Source: Gordonia bronchialis DSM 43247
Lineage (GTDB): Bacteria; Actinomycetota; Actinomycetes; Mycobacteriales; Mycobacteriaceae
Assembly: GCF_000024785.1 (NCBI RefSeq)
Contig: NC_013441.1
Span: forward strand, 4,774,001-4,838,000
Reading direction: 5' to 3'
Length of the DNA: 64,000 bases
The notes beneath the pieces are model-generated. The model saw only the letters and a list, made by a program, of their open reading frames with translations. It ran no database searches and was not told the DNA's origin. The position numbers and the translations under genes are program-made. This document shows positions 17,960-26,766 of this stretch, piece by piece; position 1 is the stretch's first letter; each line of letters begins with the position of its first letter.

Positions 17960-18835
17960 TCAGCGCGCCTCGGTGGTGCCGGCGTCGGGGACCTCGGGGG
18001 CCGCGTGGCGCCCGGTGCTCCCGGTGGTGATCGCGGCCTCTGCAACAACCGGGTCGGCCGCGGCGGGCGGATCGTCGAGATGGCGCATCACCTCGAAGAC
18101 GTCGTCGGCGCTGGGACGGATGAGTTCCCGCACGATCTGACCGTCGGCGAGGAAGACGACGCGGTCGGCGTAGGAGGCGGCCCGCGGATCGTGGGTGACG
18201 ATCACGACGGTCTGCCCGAACTCGTCGGTGGCCGCGCGCAGGATGTTCAGTACCTCGCCCGACGATCGGGAATCCAGGTTGCCGGTCGGCTCGTCGCCGA
18301 AGATGATCGACGGCTTGCCGATCAGCGCTCGTGCGCACGCGACGCGCTGCTGCTGTCCGCCGGACAGTTCGCTGGGTAGATGACCGAGGCGATCGGTGAT
18401 GCCGAGGCGGTCGACGACGGCGTCGAACCACGCGGTGTCCACCTTGCGGCCGGCGATGTCGACGGGCAGTGTGATGTTCTCGGCTGCGGTCAGCGTCGGG
18501 ACCAGGTTGAACGACTGGAAGACGAAGCCGATGCGGTCGCGTCGCAGCATCGTCATGTTCTTGTCGGACAGCGCCGTGAGGTCGACGTCACCGATGTGCA
18601 CCCGCCCACCGCTGGCCACGTCGAGTCCGGCGAGGCAGTGCATCAGGGTGGATTTCCCCGACCCCGACGGCCCCATGATGGCGGTGAACTCGCCGGCCCG
18701 GAACGAGATTGTCACGCCGCGAAGCGCTTCCACGGCGGTATCACCCGAACCGTAACGCTTGACGAGGTTCTCGGCACCGGCCGCGACGGTGGACGTGGTC
18801 ACGTGGCCGGTCGTGGCCGGGTCACTGGCGATCAT
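17960..18835 (-). CDS. ABC transporter ATP-binding protein, MacB/LolD type
   Basis: A 291-residue ATPase with Walker A GPSGSGKST, signature LSGGQQQRVACARAL, Walker B IIFGDEPTGNLDS and an H-loop VIVTHDP. The overall pattern (GEFTAIMGPSGSGKSTLMHC and FVFQSFNLVPTLTAAENI) is that of LolD/MacB ATPases. A Thr/Ala-rich tail of about 50 residues follows the ATPase core. It powers the FtsX-type permease encoded 3 bases downstream. The ATG at 18835 has GGTGGA six bases upstream; a GTG at 18844 is an alternative. Confidence 0.92.
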   Translation of the reverse strand: MIASDPATTGHVTTSTVAAGAENLVKRYGSGDTAVEALRGVTISFRAGEFTAIMGPSGSGKSTLMHCLAGLDVASGGRVHIGDVDLTALSDKNMTMLRRDRIGFVFQSFNLVPTLTAAENITLPVDIAGRKVDTAWFDAVVDRLGITDRLGHLPSELSGGQQQRVACARALIGKPSIIFGDEPTGNLDSRSSGEVLNILRAATDEFGQTVVIVTHDPRAASYADRVVFLADGQIVRELIRPSADDVFEVMRHLDDPPAAADPVVAEAAITTGSTGRHAAPEVPDAGTTEAR

Positions 18836-18912
18836 GGCTTCCACCGTGCCAAATCACCGGCCCGACCGCCATCAGGAATCACCCTGAGGTGACCCGGACC
18901 ATGCCGGGGGCA

Positions 18913-19911
18913 TCACCGGGGGAGGTGAACCTCGAAGGAGTGCACCCGCGTGACGGCGTCGTCGGTGATGACGAACAGGGTGCGCGCGCGGTATCGCTGC
19001 CACGGCAGATCGGGTTGCCAGTTGCCCCACGCCAGCCCCGACATGTTGCCGGTGTTCAGCCGCGGCACACCGCTGCTGGAGAAGATGAGCCGCTTGGGCA
19101 TCGCCTTCTCCTGGCCGGTGAGCCGGGACTTGCCGGTGACCCGGTCGGCGCCGCGGGTCGTGGTGAAGAAGATCCGGGTGACCCGGCCCGCGCCGCGCTC
19201 GAGGACGAGATAATCGGTCGCGTTGATCGCGAGGATGTCCGCGGCGCGGGTGTCGCGGTCGGTGCGATAGGTGAACTCGGGGTTGGTGCGCCCGAAGGTC
19301 AGCAGCCGGGCCGCGTTCGCCGGGTCCTGCCGCAGTCCGCCGGCGGTCAGCACACTGATCTGCCCGCCCGGGCCCACGGCGACCCCGGTGAGACCGCGCC
19401 GCGGATCGAGTCCGGTGTTCTTCGTCGGCCGCCACGCCGTGGGCAGTGGGAGGTCGCGACCGTAGAGCCCGATGGAACCGATGAGCCGGACGAAGGGCTG
19501 CGCGCCGCCGCTGACGACCACGTAGCCGGACCCGGCGCGTCGGATGCCCTCGAACTGCGCGGCGCCCGGCAGCAGGGGCAGGTTGCCCGGTCCGAGGATC
19601 GGTGCGCCACCGTCGATGCCGGTGCTCTGGAAGCCGCCCACACCCGAGGCGTAGCGGATGCTGCCGGTGAAGAACCGTCCCGGCGCGGAGTCCTTGGGGA
19701 TCAGCACGTACCGGCCGTTGGCCACCCGGTCGAACCCGGTGATGCCGGCGAAGGTGGGCACACCGCCGATCGTCGTGGTGTCGGTGTAGAACGCGCCCAC
19801 AGCGACCGGCGCGGGTGGCCGGGGAGCGGCCGACGACGGACCGACGAGCAGAGACGAGAGGCCGACGACACAGATACCGATGATCGCCGCCCCCCACAAG
19901 CGCATTCTCAT
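18913..19911 (-). CDS. Secreted esterase-like-activity-of-phytase protein
   Basis: A protein of about 332 residues with an N-terminal signal sequence (RLWGAAIIGICVVGLSSLLV, cleavage probable near SSAAP). A beta-propeller-like domain of the phytase-like esterase family (PF13449 type) follows, with GITGFDRVANGRYVLIPKD and a late GLAWGNW. Such proteins are predicted exported hydrolases, possibly phosphoesterases; the catalytic residues are not clear to me. The ATG at 19911 (or 19905) is preferred to the upstream TTG. The gene is read on the minus strand, downstream of nothing obvious in an operon. Confidence 0.75.
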   Translation of the reverse strand: MRMRLWGAAIIGICVVGLSSLLVGPSSAAPRPPAPVAVGAFYTDTTTIGGVPTFAGITGFDRVANGRYVLIPKDSAPGRFFTGSIRYASGVGGFQSTGIDGGAPILGPGNLPLLPGAAQFEGIRRAGSGYVVVSGGAQPFVRLIGSIGLYGRDLPLPTAWRPTKNTGLDPRRGLTGVAVGPGGQISVLTAGGLRQDPANAARLLTFGRTNPEFTYRTDRDTRAADILAINATDYLVLERGAGRVTRIFFTTTRGADRVTGKSRLTGQEKAMPKRLIFSSSGVPRLNTGNMSGLAWGNWQPDLPWQRYRARTLFVITDDAVTRVHSFEVHLPR

Positions 19912-19982
19912 AGGGCGCAACGATACCAAAGTGGCAGGTGAGGCGGTCGGGCGAGCTGCGAAGTCACAGGTACCTCACAAGC

Positions 19983-20022
19983 GCCGTAGATCCGTGCCAC
20001 GTCGGTGGCACGGATCTACGGC
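19983..20022 (-). terminator. Long perfect hairpin downstream of pckG
   Basis: Two perfect 18-base arms, beginning GCCGTAGATCCG and ending with its complement, flank a 4-base GTCG loop. The hairpin ends 11 bases beyond the pckG stop on the minus strand. There is no U-tract, which is common for mycobacterial-type terminators. It could act on both strands, but pckG is the gene it directly follows. Confidence 0.8.
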
Positions 20023-20033
20023 AAATACGATGC

Positions 20034-21860
20034 TCAGCTCAGACGCTGTTTGAGCGCGTCGAGCTCGTCACGCAGGTTGGTCGGCAGCTTCTCCCCGACG
20101 AAGTCGAAGAGCTCCTCGATCAGCGGGATCTCCTTACGCCACTCGTCGGCGTCGAAGTCGAGAGCCGCGGCCAGGTCGTCGGCCGGCACGTCGAGACCGG
20201 TGACGTCGATCTCGTCGGGCTTGGCGACGATGCCGATCGGGGTGGACACGCCCTCGTTCTCGCCCTCGATGCGGCCGATGATCCACTTCAGGACTCGGCT
20301 GTTCTCACCGAATCCGGGCCACAGGAACCGGCCGTCGTCACCACGACGGAACCAGTTGACGTAGAAGACCTTCGGCAGCTTGGTGGCGTCGGCGTTCTTG
20401 CCGATGTTGATCCAGTGCGCGAAGTAGTCGCCGACGTGGTAGCCCATGAACGGCAGCATGGCCATCGGGTCGCGACGCACGGTGCCGACCTTGCCCTCGG
20501 CGGCGGCGGTCTGCTCGGAACCGACGGTGGCCCCCATGAAGACGCCGTTCTGCCAGTCCTTGGCCTCGGTCACCAGCGGCACGGTGGTCTTGCGACGGCC
20601 GCCGAACAGGATCGCCGAGATCGGCACACCCTGCGGGTTGTCCCATTCCGGCGCCAGCGACGGGCACTGCGAGATCGGGGTGCAGTACCGCGAATTCGGG
20701 TGTGCGGCTTTGTGATCGGACTCCGGGGTCCAGTCGTTGCCCAGCCAGTCGGTCAGGTGGGCCGGGGCCTCGCCGTCGATGCCCTCCCACCAGATGTCGC
20801 CGTCGTCGGTGAGTGCGACGTTGGTGTAGAGGGTGTTGCCGGCCTCGATGGTGCGCATCGCGTTCGGGTTGGAGTCATAGCTCGTTCCCGGCGCGACGCC
20901 GAAGAAACCGAACTCCGGGTTGATGGCGTAGAGACGGCCGTCCTCACCGAAACGCATCCAGGCGATGTCGTCGCCGACGGTCTCGGCCTTCCAGCCCTCG
21001 ATGGTCGGCTGGATCATCGCGAGGTTGGTCTTGCCGCAGGCGCTCGGGAATGCGGCGGCCACGTAGTAGACCTTCTGCTCCGGGCTGGTCAGCTTGAGGA
21101 TGAGCATGTGCTCGGCCATCCAGCCCTCGTCGCGGGCCATCACCGACGCGATGCGCAGGGCGTAGCACTTCTTGCCCAGCAGCGCGTTGCCGCCGTAACC
21201 GGATCCGAAGGACCAGATCTCGCGGGTCTCCGGGAAGTGGGTGATGTACTTCTCGCTGTTGCACGGCCACGGCACGTCGGCCTGACCGGGTTCCAGCGGG
21301 GCCCCGACCGAATGCAGCGCCTTGACGAAGAAGCCGTCCTCGCCCAGCAGGTCCAGAACGGCCTGGCCGAGGCGGGCCATGATCCTCATCGACAGCACCA
21401 CGTACTCGGAGTCGGTGATCTCCACGCCGAGCTTCGGGTCCTCCGAGCCGAGGGGTCCCATGCAGAACGGGATGACGAACATCGTGCGGCCGCGCATGCA
21501 ACCGCGGTAGAGCTCGGTCATGGTCGAGCGCATCTCGGCGGGATCGACCCAGTTGTTGGTGGGGCCGGCGTCCTCTTCCTTTTCGGAACAGATGTAGGTG
21601 CGGGACTCCACGCGGGCGACATCGGCGGGGTCGGAATTGGCCAGGAACGAGTTCGGTTTCTTCTCTTCGTTCAGCTTGACCAGGGTGCCTGCCGACACGA
21701 GGTGCTCGGTGAGGCGGTTCCACTCCTCGTCACTGCCGTCGGCGAAGACGACGCGATCGGGCTGGGTCAGCTCGGCGACCTCGGCCACCCAGGCCAGCAG
21801 TCCCGCATGCTTGGTCGGCGCGCTACTGGGCTCCAGTCCGGGAATAGTGGCTGCGGTCAT
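20034..21860 (-). CDS. pckG: Phosphoenolpyruvate carboxykinase (GTP)
   Basis: A 608-residue enzyme of the GTP-dependent PEPCK family, which converts oxaloacetate and GTP to PEP, CO2 and GDP in gluconeogenesis. It shows the kinase-1 loop [12 protein letters not shown] (F271-M282) with the hyper-reactive Cys275. The [13 protein letters not shown] and [13 protein letters not shown] regions are also characteristic, as is [15 protein letters not shown] sequence near the C-terminus. The length is typical. The start is preceded by AGGAGACT. The 217-bp upstream region holds a short inverted repeat GGTGT-ATGCC-ACACC (21977-21991) that could be an operator. A strong hairpin follows the stop. The neighbouring trmB-mmpL3 genes match the Rv0211 context. 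Confidence 0.97.
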   Translation of the reverse strand: MTAATIPGLEPSSAPTKHAGLLAWVAEVAELTQPDRVVFADGSDEEWNRLTEHLVSAGTLVKLNEEKKPNSFLANSDPADVARVESRTYICSEKEEDAGPTNNWVDPAEMRSTMTELYRGCMRGRTMFVIPFCMGPLGSEDPKLGVEITDSEYVVLSMRIMARLGQAVLDLLGEDGFFVKALHSVGAPLEPGQADVPWPCNSEKYITHFPETREIWSFGSGYGGNALLGKKCYALRIASVMARDEGWMAEHMLILKLTSPEQKVYYVAAAFPSACGKTNLAMIQPTIEGWKAETVGDDIAWMRFGEDGRLYAINPEFGFFGVAPGTSYDSNPNAMRTIEAGNTLYTNVALTDDGDIWWEGIDGEAPAHLTDWLGNDWTPESDHKAAHPNSRYCTPISQCPSLAPEWDNPQGVPISAILFGGRRKTTVPLVTEAKDWQNGVFMGATVGSEQTAAAEGKVGTVRRDPMAMLPFMGYHVGDYFAHWINIGKNADATKLPKVFYVNWFRRGDDGRFLWPGFGENSRVLKWIIGRIEGENEGVSTPIGIVAKPDEIDVTGLDVPADDLAAALDFDADEWRKEIPLIEELFDFVGEKLPTNLRDELDALKQRLS

Positions 21861-22077
21861 AGTCTCCTGGCCTCCTGAAAACTGGCGACCGGCTCGACGG
21901 ATCGCCAGGGGTGATGTCGTCGTTCCCCAAGGATACGACGACCGAACGGGCGCTAGGTGGCGGGGTGTGCAGATGCGGTGTATGCCACACCGGGCGAGAC
22001 CGGGACGTTTTACCCTGGCTGTGCTGCGGATTTGATGATTGCTTCAATCCACTCGGCGCGACGGGCCGCCCCCGCCG

Positions 22078-22542
22078 TCAGTTCAATCGACCCGAATCGG
22101 TCGGAATCCACGCCCCGGTCTCGGGGTCGAGGACCGCGGACCGGAACTCGCCGTCGGCGCCGATCTCGGTGACCTTGTCGACCTGTCCGTCGCGGTCGCT
22201 GTCGGTGTAGACGGTCATGCCGTCGGGTCCGTTGCGGGTGAGCGAGTCGTTGACGCCGTCGTTGTCGGTGTCGACCTCGGCCGGTCCGAGATCCCAGATG
22301 CGGCCGTCGTCGTGCATCCACAGATGACTGTCGAGGTCGTCGGCGGGCAACGGGTCGGGGTGGGCGTACACCTCGGTCACGTCGCCGCTCGCCCCGTCGT
22401 TCCAGTACCCGCTGTCGTTCCCGAAACCACCGCCGTTCCACAACCCACCGTCTGGCCGCGTGTCGCCGACCCCCGAGATCGACGCGGGGTCGGGCTCGGG
22501 TGATTGGTCCCCCGGGATCGGGTCACCGAACGTGGGTTCCAT
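22078..22542 (-). CDS. DUF6802-type acidic repeat protein
   Basis: A 154-residue, very acidic protein with no signal peptide or helix. The C-terminal half has calcium-loop-like aspartate repeats (DTDNDGVNDSLT and DSDRDGQVDKVTEI), each resembling an EF-hand or thrombospondin-type DxDxDG loop, and ends with AVLDPETGAWIP. This matches the DUF6802 pattern. Calcium binding is plausible, but the function is unknown. It overlaps the upstream GTPase-like gene by 20 bases, so the three minus-strand genes from 25017 to 22078 are probably one operon. Confidence 0.75.
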   Translation of the reverse strand: MEPTFGDPIPGDQSPEPDPASISGVGDTRPDGGLWNGGGFGNDSGYWNDGASGDVTEVYAHPDPLPADDLDSHLWMHDDGRIWDLGPAEVDTDNDGVNDSLTRNGPDGMTVYTDSDRDGQVDKVTEIGADGEFRSAVLDPETGAWIPTDSGRLN

Positions 22543-24112
22543 CGAGTTCCTCTTTCCGCTGTTCGGCTCTCTGGGAGGTCTGGGGCACGGCCGGCGTCGA
22601 TGCGGCATGCTGGGCCTCGGCCAGGGCCAGCTGCAGGGTTCGGGCTGCCGCAAGACGTCGTCGCCGCGCGTTCTCGTCGTCGCGCAGGGCGCGGACCCGA
22701 TCGTCAAGGGCCGCCACCTCGGCGGTCACCAGCCGGGCGCGCCGATCGTAGGAGCGCGCGATCTGGCCGGCGATCCGACTCTCGGCACCTGCCACGCGCA
22801 CACCGATCTGATGATCCGCCCGGGCGCGGACCTCGCCGAGGGTCTCGGTCACCCAGCCACGCGCCTGCATCCGCGCTGTCGTCCGGTGCCGCATCCGGAT
22901 CACCCACACGGCCGCGCCGATACCCAGGGCCAGGGTGAGCGGCATCGCGATCCATCCCACCGCATGCACCGAGGCCATCAGCGCCGCAAGCAGCCGGCCC
23001 ACACCGAGCCCGGTCGAGGCCCCGATGAGCAGCATGAGCGCATCCTCCGCGCCGCGCCGACCACCGGTCGGTGCGCGGACCGGCCCGACGTCCAGCGCCC
23101 ACGGCTCGGCCCCGATGGGATCGGATTCGGGCGGATCAGGTTCAGCGGGATCGCCGGCGCGGTCTGTGCCGGCGTGATCCGATCCGGTGGGTCCGGCGTG
23201 TTCGGATTCGTTCAGGTCCACCAGGGCGGCGGCGCGGACCTCTTCGATCCGTTCCTCAATGGCACCGGACACCGTCGCGGCGAGGTCGTCGAGGAGTGCG
23301 CGCAGGCCGCTGACGTCGACGGTCTGATCGCCGTCTGACCCGGCGGCGGTGGTCGCGATCGTGCGCAGTCCGGTCTGCATCTGCACCGACGACTCGGCTC
23401 GCACCCGCCCGAGACCGGCGCGAACCGCGGCCAGCCGGTCCGTGCGCCCACGGTCGCGCCCGGAAACCAGGACCCGACGACGGCGCATCAGTGCCTCGGT
23501 GTCGTCCGCGCCCGCTGCACCGGTCAGGGTGTCGTGATTGTCGAGGTCGTAGAGCAGCCGTTCCACCGATCCGCGGGCGGCCGCGATGCGGGCACGACTC
23601 GTCCGGACGGCATCTGGAACCTCGACCTCCGAGCGCAGCCACTCCACGAGCGCGCCGACCCCGGATTCGTCGACGGCCCCGGACAGGGCGGCGATCGACG
23701 ACACGGCGAACAGCGCCACGGCATCGTGCGGATCGAGGGTGTGCCGGTGGGCGCGCAGCACCCGCGGCCACTGCCAGAAGGCGTCGATCTTGGCGCACAC
23801 CAATCCGACGGTGCCGTGGGTGGCGCGCAGGTCGTCGAGGATGCGACGCTCCTCCTCCCCCACCGACGACGACGGGTCGACAACCAGCACCGCCACCCCG
23901 ATAGCTGTCGAAATATGTTGTTGCGCAACGTCTTCGGCGTCGACGACGTGGAGGTCCGGGGCCAGCGACCGGCAGGCGTCGACGAGTGAACTCACCCCCA
24001 CCCCAGGGGTCCCGGTGACCAGAACCGACGTCCCGACGGCGATGGTCGTGGCGTCGAATCCGGTCAGATCGGCGACCCGCGCGAGAAGATCGTCGGCGTC
24101 GGCAGCGGTCAT
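22523..24112 (-). CDS. Dynamin-like/GTPase-like membrane protein with eroded P-loop (Rv0210-like)
   Basis: A 529-residue protein. An N-terminal GTPase-like domain has VLVTGTPGVGVSSLVDACRS where a Walker A would be, with Val in place of the invariant Lys. It also has a VLVVDPSSSVGEEE switch-like strand and a G4-like AKID. A helical middle leads to two closely spaced membrane helices (about residues 355-400: LLIGASTGLGVGRLLAALM and IAMPLTLALGIGAAVWVI). A long C-terminal coiled coil completes it. This plan resembles bacterial dynamin-like proteins. It starts in a 4-base ATGA overlap with the upstream partner gene, as the recalled Rv0209-Rv0210 pair does beside trmB. Nucleotide hydrolysis is doubtful. 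Confidence 0.7.
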   Translation of the reverse strand: MTAADADDLLARVADLTGFDATTIAVGTSVLVTGTPGVGVSSLVDACRSLAPDLHVVDAEDVAQQHISTAIGVAVLVVDPSSSVGEEERRILDDLRATHGTVGLVCAKIDAFWQWPRVLRAHRHTLDPHDAVALFAVSSIAALSGAVDESGVGALVEWLRSEVEVPDAVRTSRARIAAARGSVERLLYDLDNHDTLTGAAGADDTEALMRRRRVLVSGRDRGRTDRLAAVRAGLGRVRAESSVQMQTGLRTIATTAAGSDGDQTVDVSGLRALLDDLAATVSGAIEERIEEVRAAALVDLNESEHAGPTGSDHAGTDRAGDPAEPDPPESDPIGAEPWALDVGPVRAPTGGRRGAEDALMLLIGASTGLGVGRLLAALMASVHAVGWIAMPLTLALGIGAAVWVIRMRHRTTARMQARGWVTETLGEVRARADHQIGVRVAGAESRIAGQIARSYDRRARLVTAEVAALDDRVRALRDDENARRRRLAAARTLQLALAEAQHAASTPAVPQTSQRAEQRKEELDGTHVR

Positions 24113-25017
24113 CGGGCACCCACCGCCGGCCGGTCGGCGAGCAAGGCCTCGGCCGCATCGCGGTCGCAGCCGGTCATCGCGGCGAGTTCGATCGTCTCCC
24201 GCAACTGCATCCGGCGTCGACGACGAACCGGCCCGGCCATCGCCCGCAGCGGTTCGACGAGATCGGAGATCCCGCTGGCGGCGTGCAGGAACGAGGTGAA
24301 GGTGGCGCCGTCGGCGGCCGCCGGCGATGATTCGCCGATCAGCGTGAGGGCCAGATCGATGCCGAACTGATCGAGGCGGGTCAGCAGGTCCAGCCGGGTC
24401 TGTCGTTCGGCCGAACCCGGCGGCCCGGAGAGAAACCGTCCGGCCATCGACGGCATCTCGATGCCCGCCGACGCCCAGCCGCGCAGCGTCGCGAAGTCGT
24501 CGTCGGAGACCTGGACGCAGGCCAGCAACGCCGACACCGGCGCCACCGGCACGCCGAGTCGATGCGCAGCGTTGCGCGCGATCGACGTCGCGGTGTCCCA
24601 GTCACCGTGGGTGTCGGCCTTGCCCAGCACGACGATCAGCCGGTCGCGCGGAAGCTTCCCGATCGCGTCGGTGTCGGCCCGGCGCGGCAATCCGGCCAGG
24701 ACATACACCCACAGATCGGCGTCGGCGGAATCGGACGCCGCCAGCGACAACCGCTCACCGAGCGCGCGGGCCATCGTGTCGCGGCCCACCCCGGCTCTCC
24801 CGAGGACGCCGACCTGCCACGGCCGAAGATGCTCCTGCTCGGCGGCCTGGAGCACGGGCCGCAACGGCGAGGCTGGCTCCACCAGCGACGTCAGGTGTCC
24901 GGCGTCGGCGGCGCGGACGAGCATGCCGGGCTCATGCATCAGCGGCCCGCCCATCTGCTGCCGGTTCGGCGGCCGCCCGCCCAGCTGCGGCTCACCCTGC
25001 GGCTGTCCCGTCACCAT
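24109..25017 (-). CDS. GTPase-like protein, partner of the downstream gene (Rv0209-like)
   Basis: A 302-residue protein with a single GTPase-like domain. Its P-loop reads VGVLGRAGVGRDTMARAL, with Arg and Asp at the usual Lys and Ser/Thr positions. A hydrophobic strand DADLWVYVLAGLP follows, then a clear G4-type VVLGKAD, so guanine recognition may survive. The C-terminal half is helical and basic (VRRRRRMQLRETIE). The ATG at 25017 is preferred to a GTG at 25098, which would add a composition-poor tail. It is divergent from trmB (92 bases apart) and translationally coupled to the dynamin-like gene. I infer that the two proteins act together, probably at the membrane. Confidence 0.65.
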   Translation of the reverse strand: MVTGQPQGEPQLGGRPPNRQQMGGPLMHEPGMLVRAADAGHLTSLVEPASPLRPVLQAAEQEHLRPWQVGVLGRAGVGRDTMARALGERLSLAASDSADADLWVYVLAGLPRRADTDAIGKLPRDRLIVVLGKADTHGDWDTATSIARNAAHRLGVPVAPVSALLACVQVSDDDFATLRGWASAGIEMPSMAGRFLSGPPGSAERQTRLDLLTRLDQFGIDLALTLIGESSPAAADGATFTSFLHAASGISDLVEPLRAMAGPVRRRRRMQLRETIELAAMTGCDRDAAEALLADRPAVGAR

Positions 25018-25109
25018 CGCCCTCACCCCCGACCCGGCCTGCCCGATCCGTGCTGGCAGCCTAACCGCTGACCGGCAGTTCGGCGCCCGGACCTCCACAG
25101 GCCCCCGCG

Positions 25110-25928
25110 ATGAGGAACGATGGGGACGTGAACAACAGCGCCGAACGCGCCCGCGAGTACCCGCGCGTGACCAGTTTCCGGTTCCGGCGGGGCAGCCTGA
25201 CGACCGGCCAGCAACGCAACTGGGAAACCCTGTGGCCGCAGCTCGGCGTGGACATCCTGACCGCCGACACCAAGCCCGACGGCCCGCTCGACCTCGAGGC
25301 GCTCTTCGGCCGGCAGGCGCCGACGGTCCTCGAGATCGGCAGCGGAACCGGCATCTCGACCGCCGCGATGGCCGCGGCCGAACCCGACGTGGATGTCCTC
25401 GCGGTGGAGGTCTACCGGCCGGGCCTCGCGCAGCTCGTCGGACTCGTCGATCGCAACGGTCTGACGAATGTCCGGATGATCCGCGGGGATGCCACGGTGG
25501 TGCTCACCGAGCTGATCCGTCCGGCCAGCCTGACCGGTATCCGGCTGTTCTTCCCCGACCCGTGGCCCAAGTCGCGGCATCACAAACGCCGCTTCGTGCA
25601 GTCCGGGACGCTCGAACTGATGGCCGACCGGCTCATCGGAGGCGGGGTCCTGCACATCGCGACCGACCACGCCGGTTACGCCGAATGGATCGCCGAGAAG
25701 CTCGCCACCCAGGACCCCGCGGGCCACCATGTGGTGCAACTCACCGGTGCGTCGCCGATCTCCCTCGATCGGCCGACCACCAAGTTCGAGGGCCGCGCCG
25801 AACGCGAGGGTCGCGACGTCAACGAATTCGTCTACACCCGGCCCGTACCGCGCGGCACCGGGCCCGGCGGCACCGGCACCGGCACCGACACCGACGGCAC
25901 CGCCGATGACAGCGAGGATGCGTCATGA
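25110..25928 (+). CDS. trmB: tRNA (guanine-N7-)-methyltransferase TrmB
   Basis: A 272-residue TrmB, which methylates G46 in the tRNA variable loop using SAM. It shows motif I VLEIGSGTGIS, the VEVYRPGLAQLV strand, and the TrmB hallmark FFPDPWPKSRHHKRRFVQ with its catalytic Asp. The late LIGGGVLHIATDHAGYAEW also fits. A GTxxKFExR-like end (TTKFEGRAEREGRDVNEFVY) is the canonical C-terminal tRNA-recognition motif, followed by a Gly/Thr-rich tail. ATG at 25110 or GTG at 25128 could start it. It overlaps the next gene by 4 bases (ATGA) and leads the trmB-NYN-mmpL3 run known from mycobacteria. Confidence 0.95.
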   Translation: MRNDGDVNNSAERAREYPRVTSFRFRRGSLTTGQQRNWETLWPQLGVDILTADTKPDGPLDLEALFGRQAPTVLEIGSGTGISTAAMAAAEPDVDVLAVEVYRPGLAQLVGLVDRNGLTNVRMIRGDATVVLTELIRPASLTGIRLFFPDPWPKSRHHKRRFVQSGTLELMADRLIGGGVLHIATDHAGYAEWIAEKLATQDPAGHHVVQLTGASPISLDRPTTKFEGRAEREGRDVNEFVYTRPVPRGTGPGGTGTGTDTDGTADDSEDAS

Positions 25929-26617
25929 ACGAGCCCACTCCCGGCGCCACCACGGCGGGCCCGTCCGGCTTCGGCGAGGCGGTCGCCGGAGCGTCGACGA
26001 CGCGGCGCATGCTGCTCGTCTGGGACGCCCCGAACATGGACATGGGTCTCGGTGCGATCCTCGGCGGACGTCCCACCGCCGCCCACCGGCCACGGTTCGA
26101 CGCGCTGGGGCGATGGTTGCTACAGCGCACCGCAGATGTGTCCGCCGCCACCGCCGACATCGGTCCGGTGGAAGCCGAGGCGACCGTGTTCACCAACATC
26201 GTGCCTGGTAGCGCCGATGTTGTGCGTCCCTGGGTGGATGCCCTGCGCAACGTGGGATACGCGGTCTTCGCCAAGCCCAAACTGGCCGACGACAGCGATG
26301 TCGATGCCGACATGCTCGACCACATCCAACTTCGCAGGCAGACTGTTGGGTTAGCTGGGGTGGTCGTGGCCTCCGCCGATGGCCAAGCCTTCCGGGAGCC
26401 GCTGTCGCAGGTGGCCGCCGAAGGCGTCGGAGTAACCGTCATCGGGTTCCGCGAACACGCCAGCTGGGCCCTGACCGCCGACGACTTGGAGTTCATCGAC
26501 CTCGAGGACATCCCCGGCGTCTTCCGCGAGCCGCTGCCGCGCATCGGTCTCGACTCGCTGCCCGACGAAGGCGCCTGGCTGACACCGTTCCGCCCGCTGA
26601 GCGCGCTGCTGCGCTGA
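25925..26617 (+). CDS. NYN-domain protein (LabA/PIN-like, Rv0207c-like)
   Basis: A 230-residue protein with an NYN/PIN-like fold. LLVWDAPNMDMGLGAIL supplies the first Asp cluster and KLADDSDVDADMLDHIQ the second, with VVASADGQAFREPL further on. NYN domains are predicted Mg-dependent ribonucleases. Its four-base overlap with trmB suggests translational coupling and perhaps a role in tRNA or RNA processing. It precedes mmpL3 by 149 bases. The same order is found in M. tuberculosis. The substrate is unknown. Confidence 0.85.
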   Translation: MNEPTPGATTAGPSGFGEAVAGASTTRRMLLVWDAPNMDMGLGAILGGRPTAAHRPRFDALGRWLLQRTADVSAATADIGPVEAEATVFTNIVPGSADVVRPWVDALRNVGYAVFAKPKLADDSDVDADMLDHIQLRRQTVGLAGVVVASADGQAFREPLSQVAAEGVGVTVIGFREHASWALTADDLEFIDLEDIPGVFREPLPRIGLDSLPDEGAWLTPFRPLSALLR

Positions 26618-26766
26618 GCGGTCGCCGTGAGCGACGGCACGTGACGCGCGGCCCGGCGAGCCAACGCTGCGCCGACGCTACTCAGCCACGGCTCAGGCGG
26701 CGCTGAAAGAATGCGGCGTCGCAGCCCAAACGATCTCGACCCTCGCTCACCGAAAGGAAGCCACGC

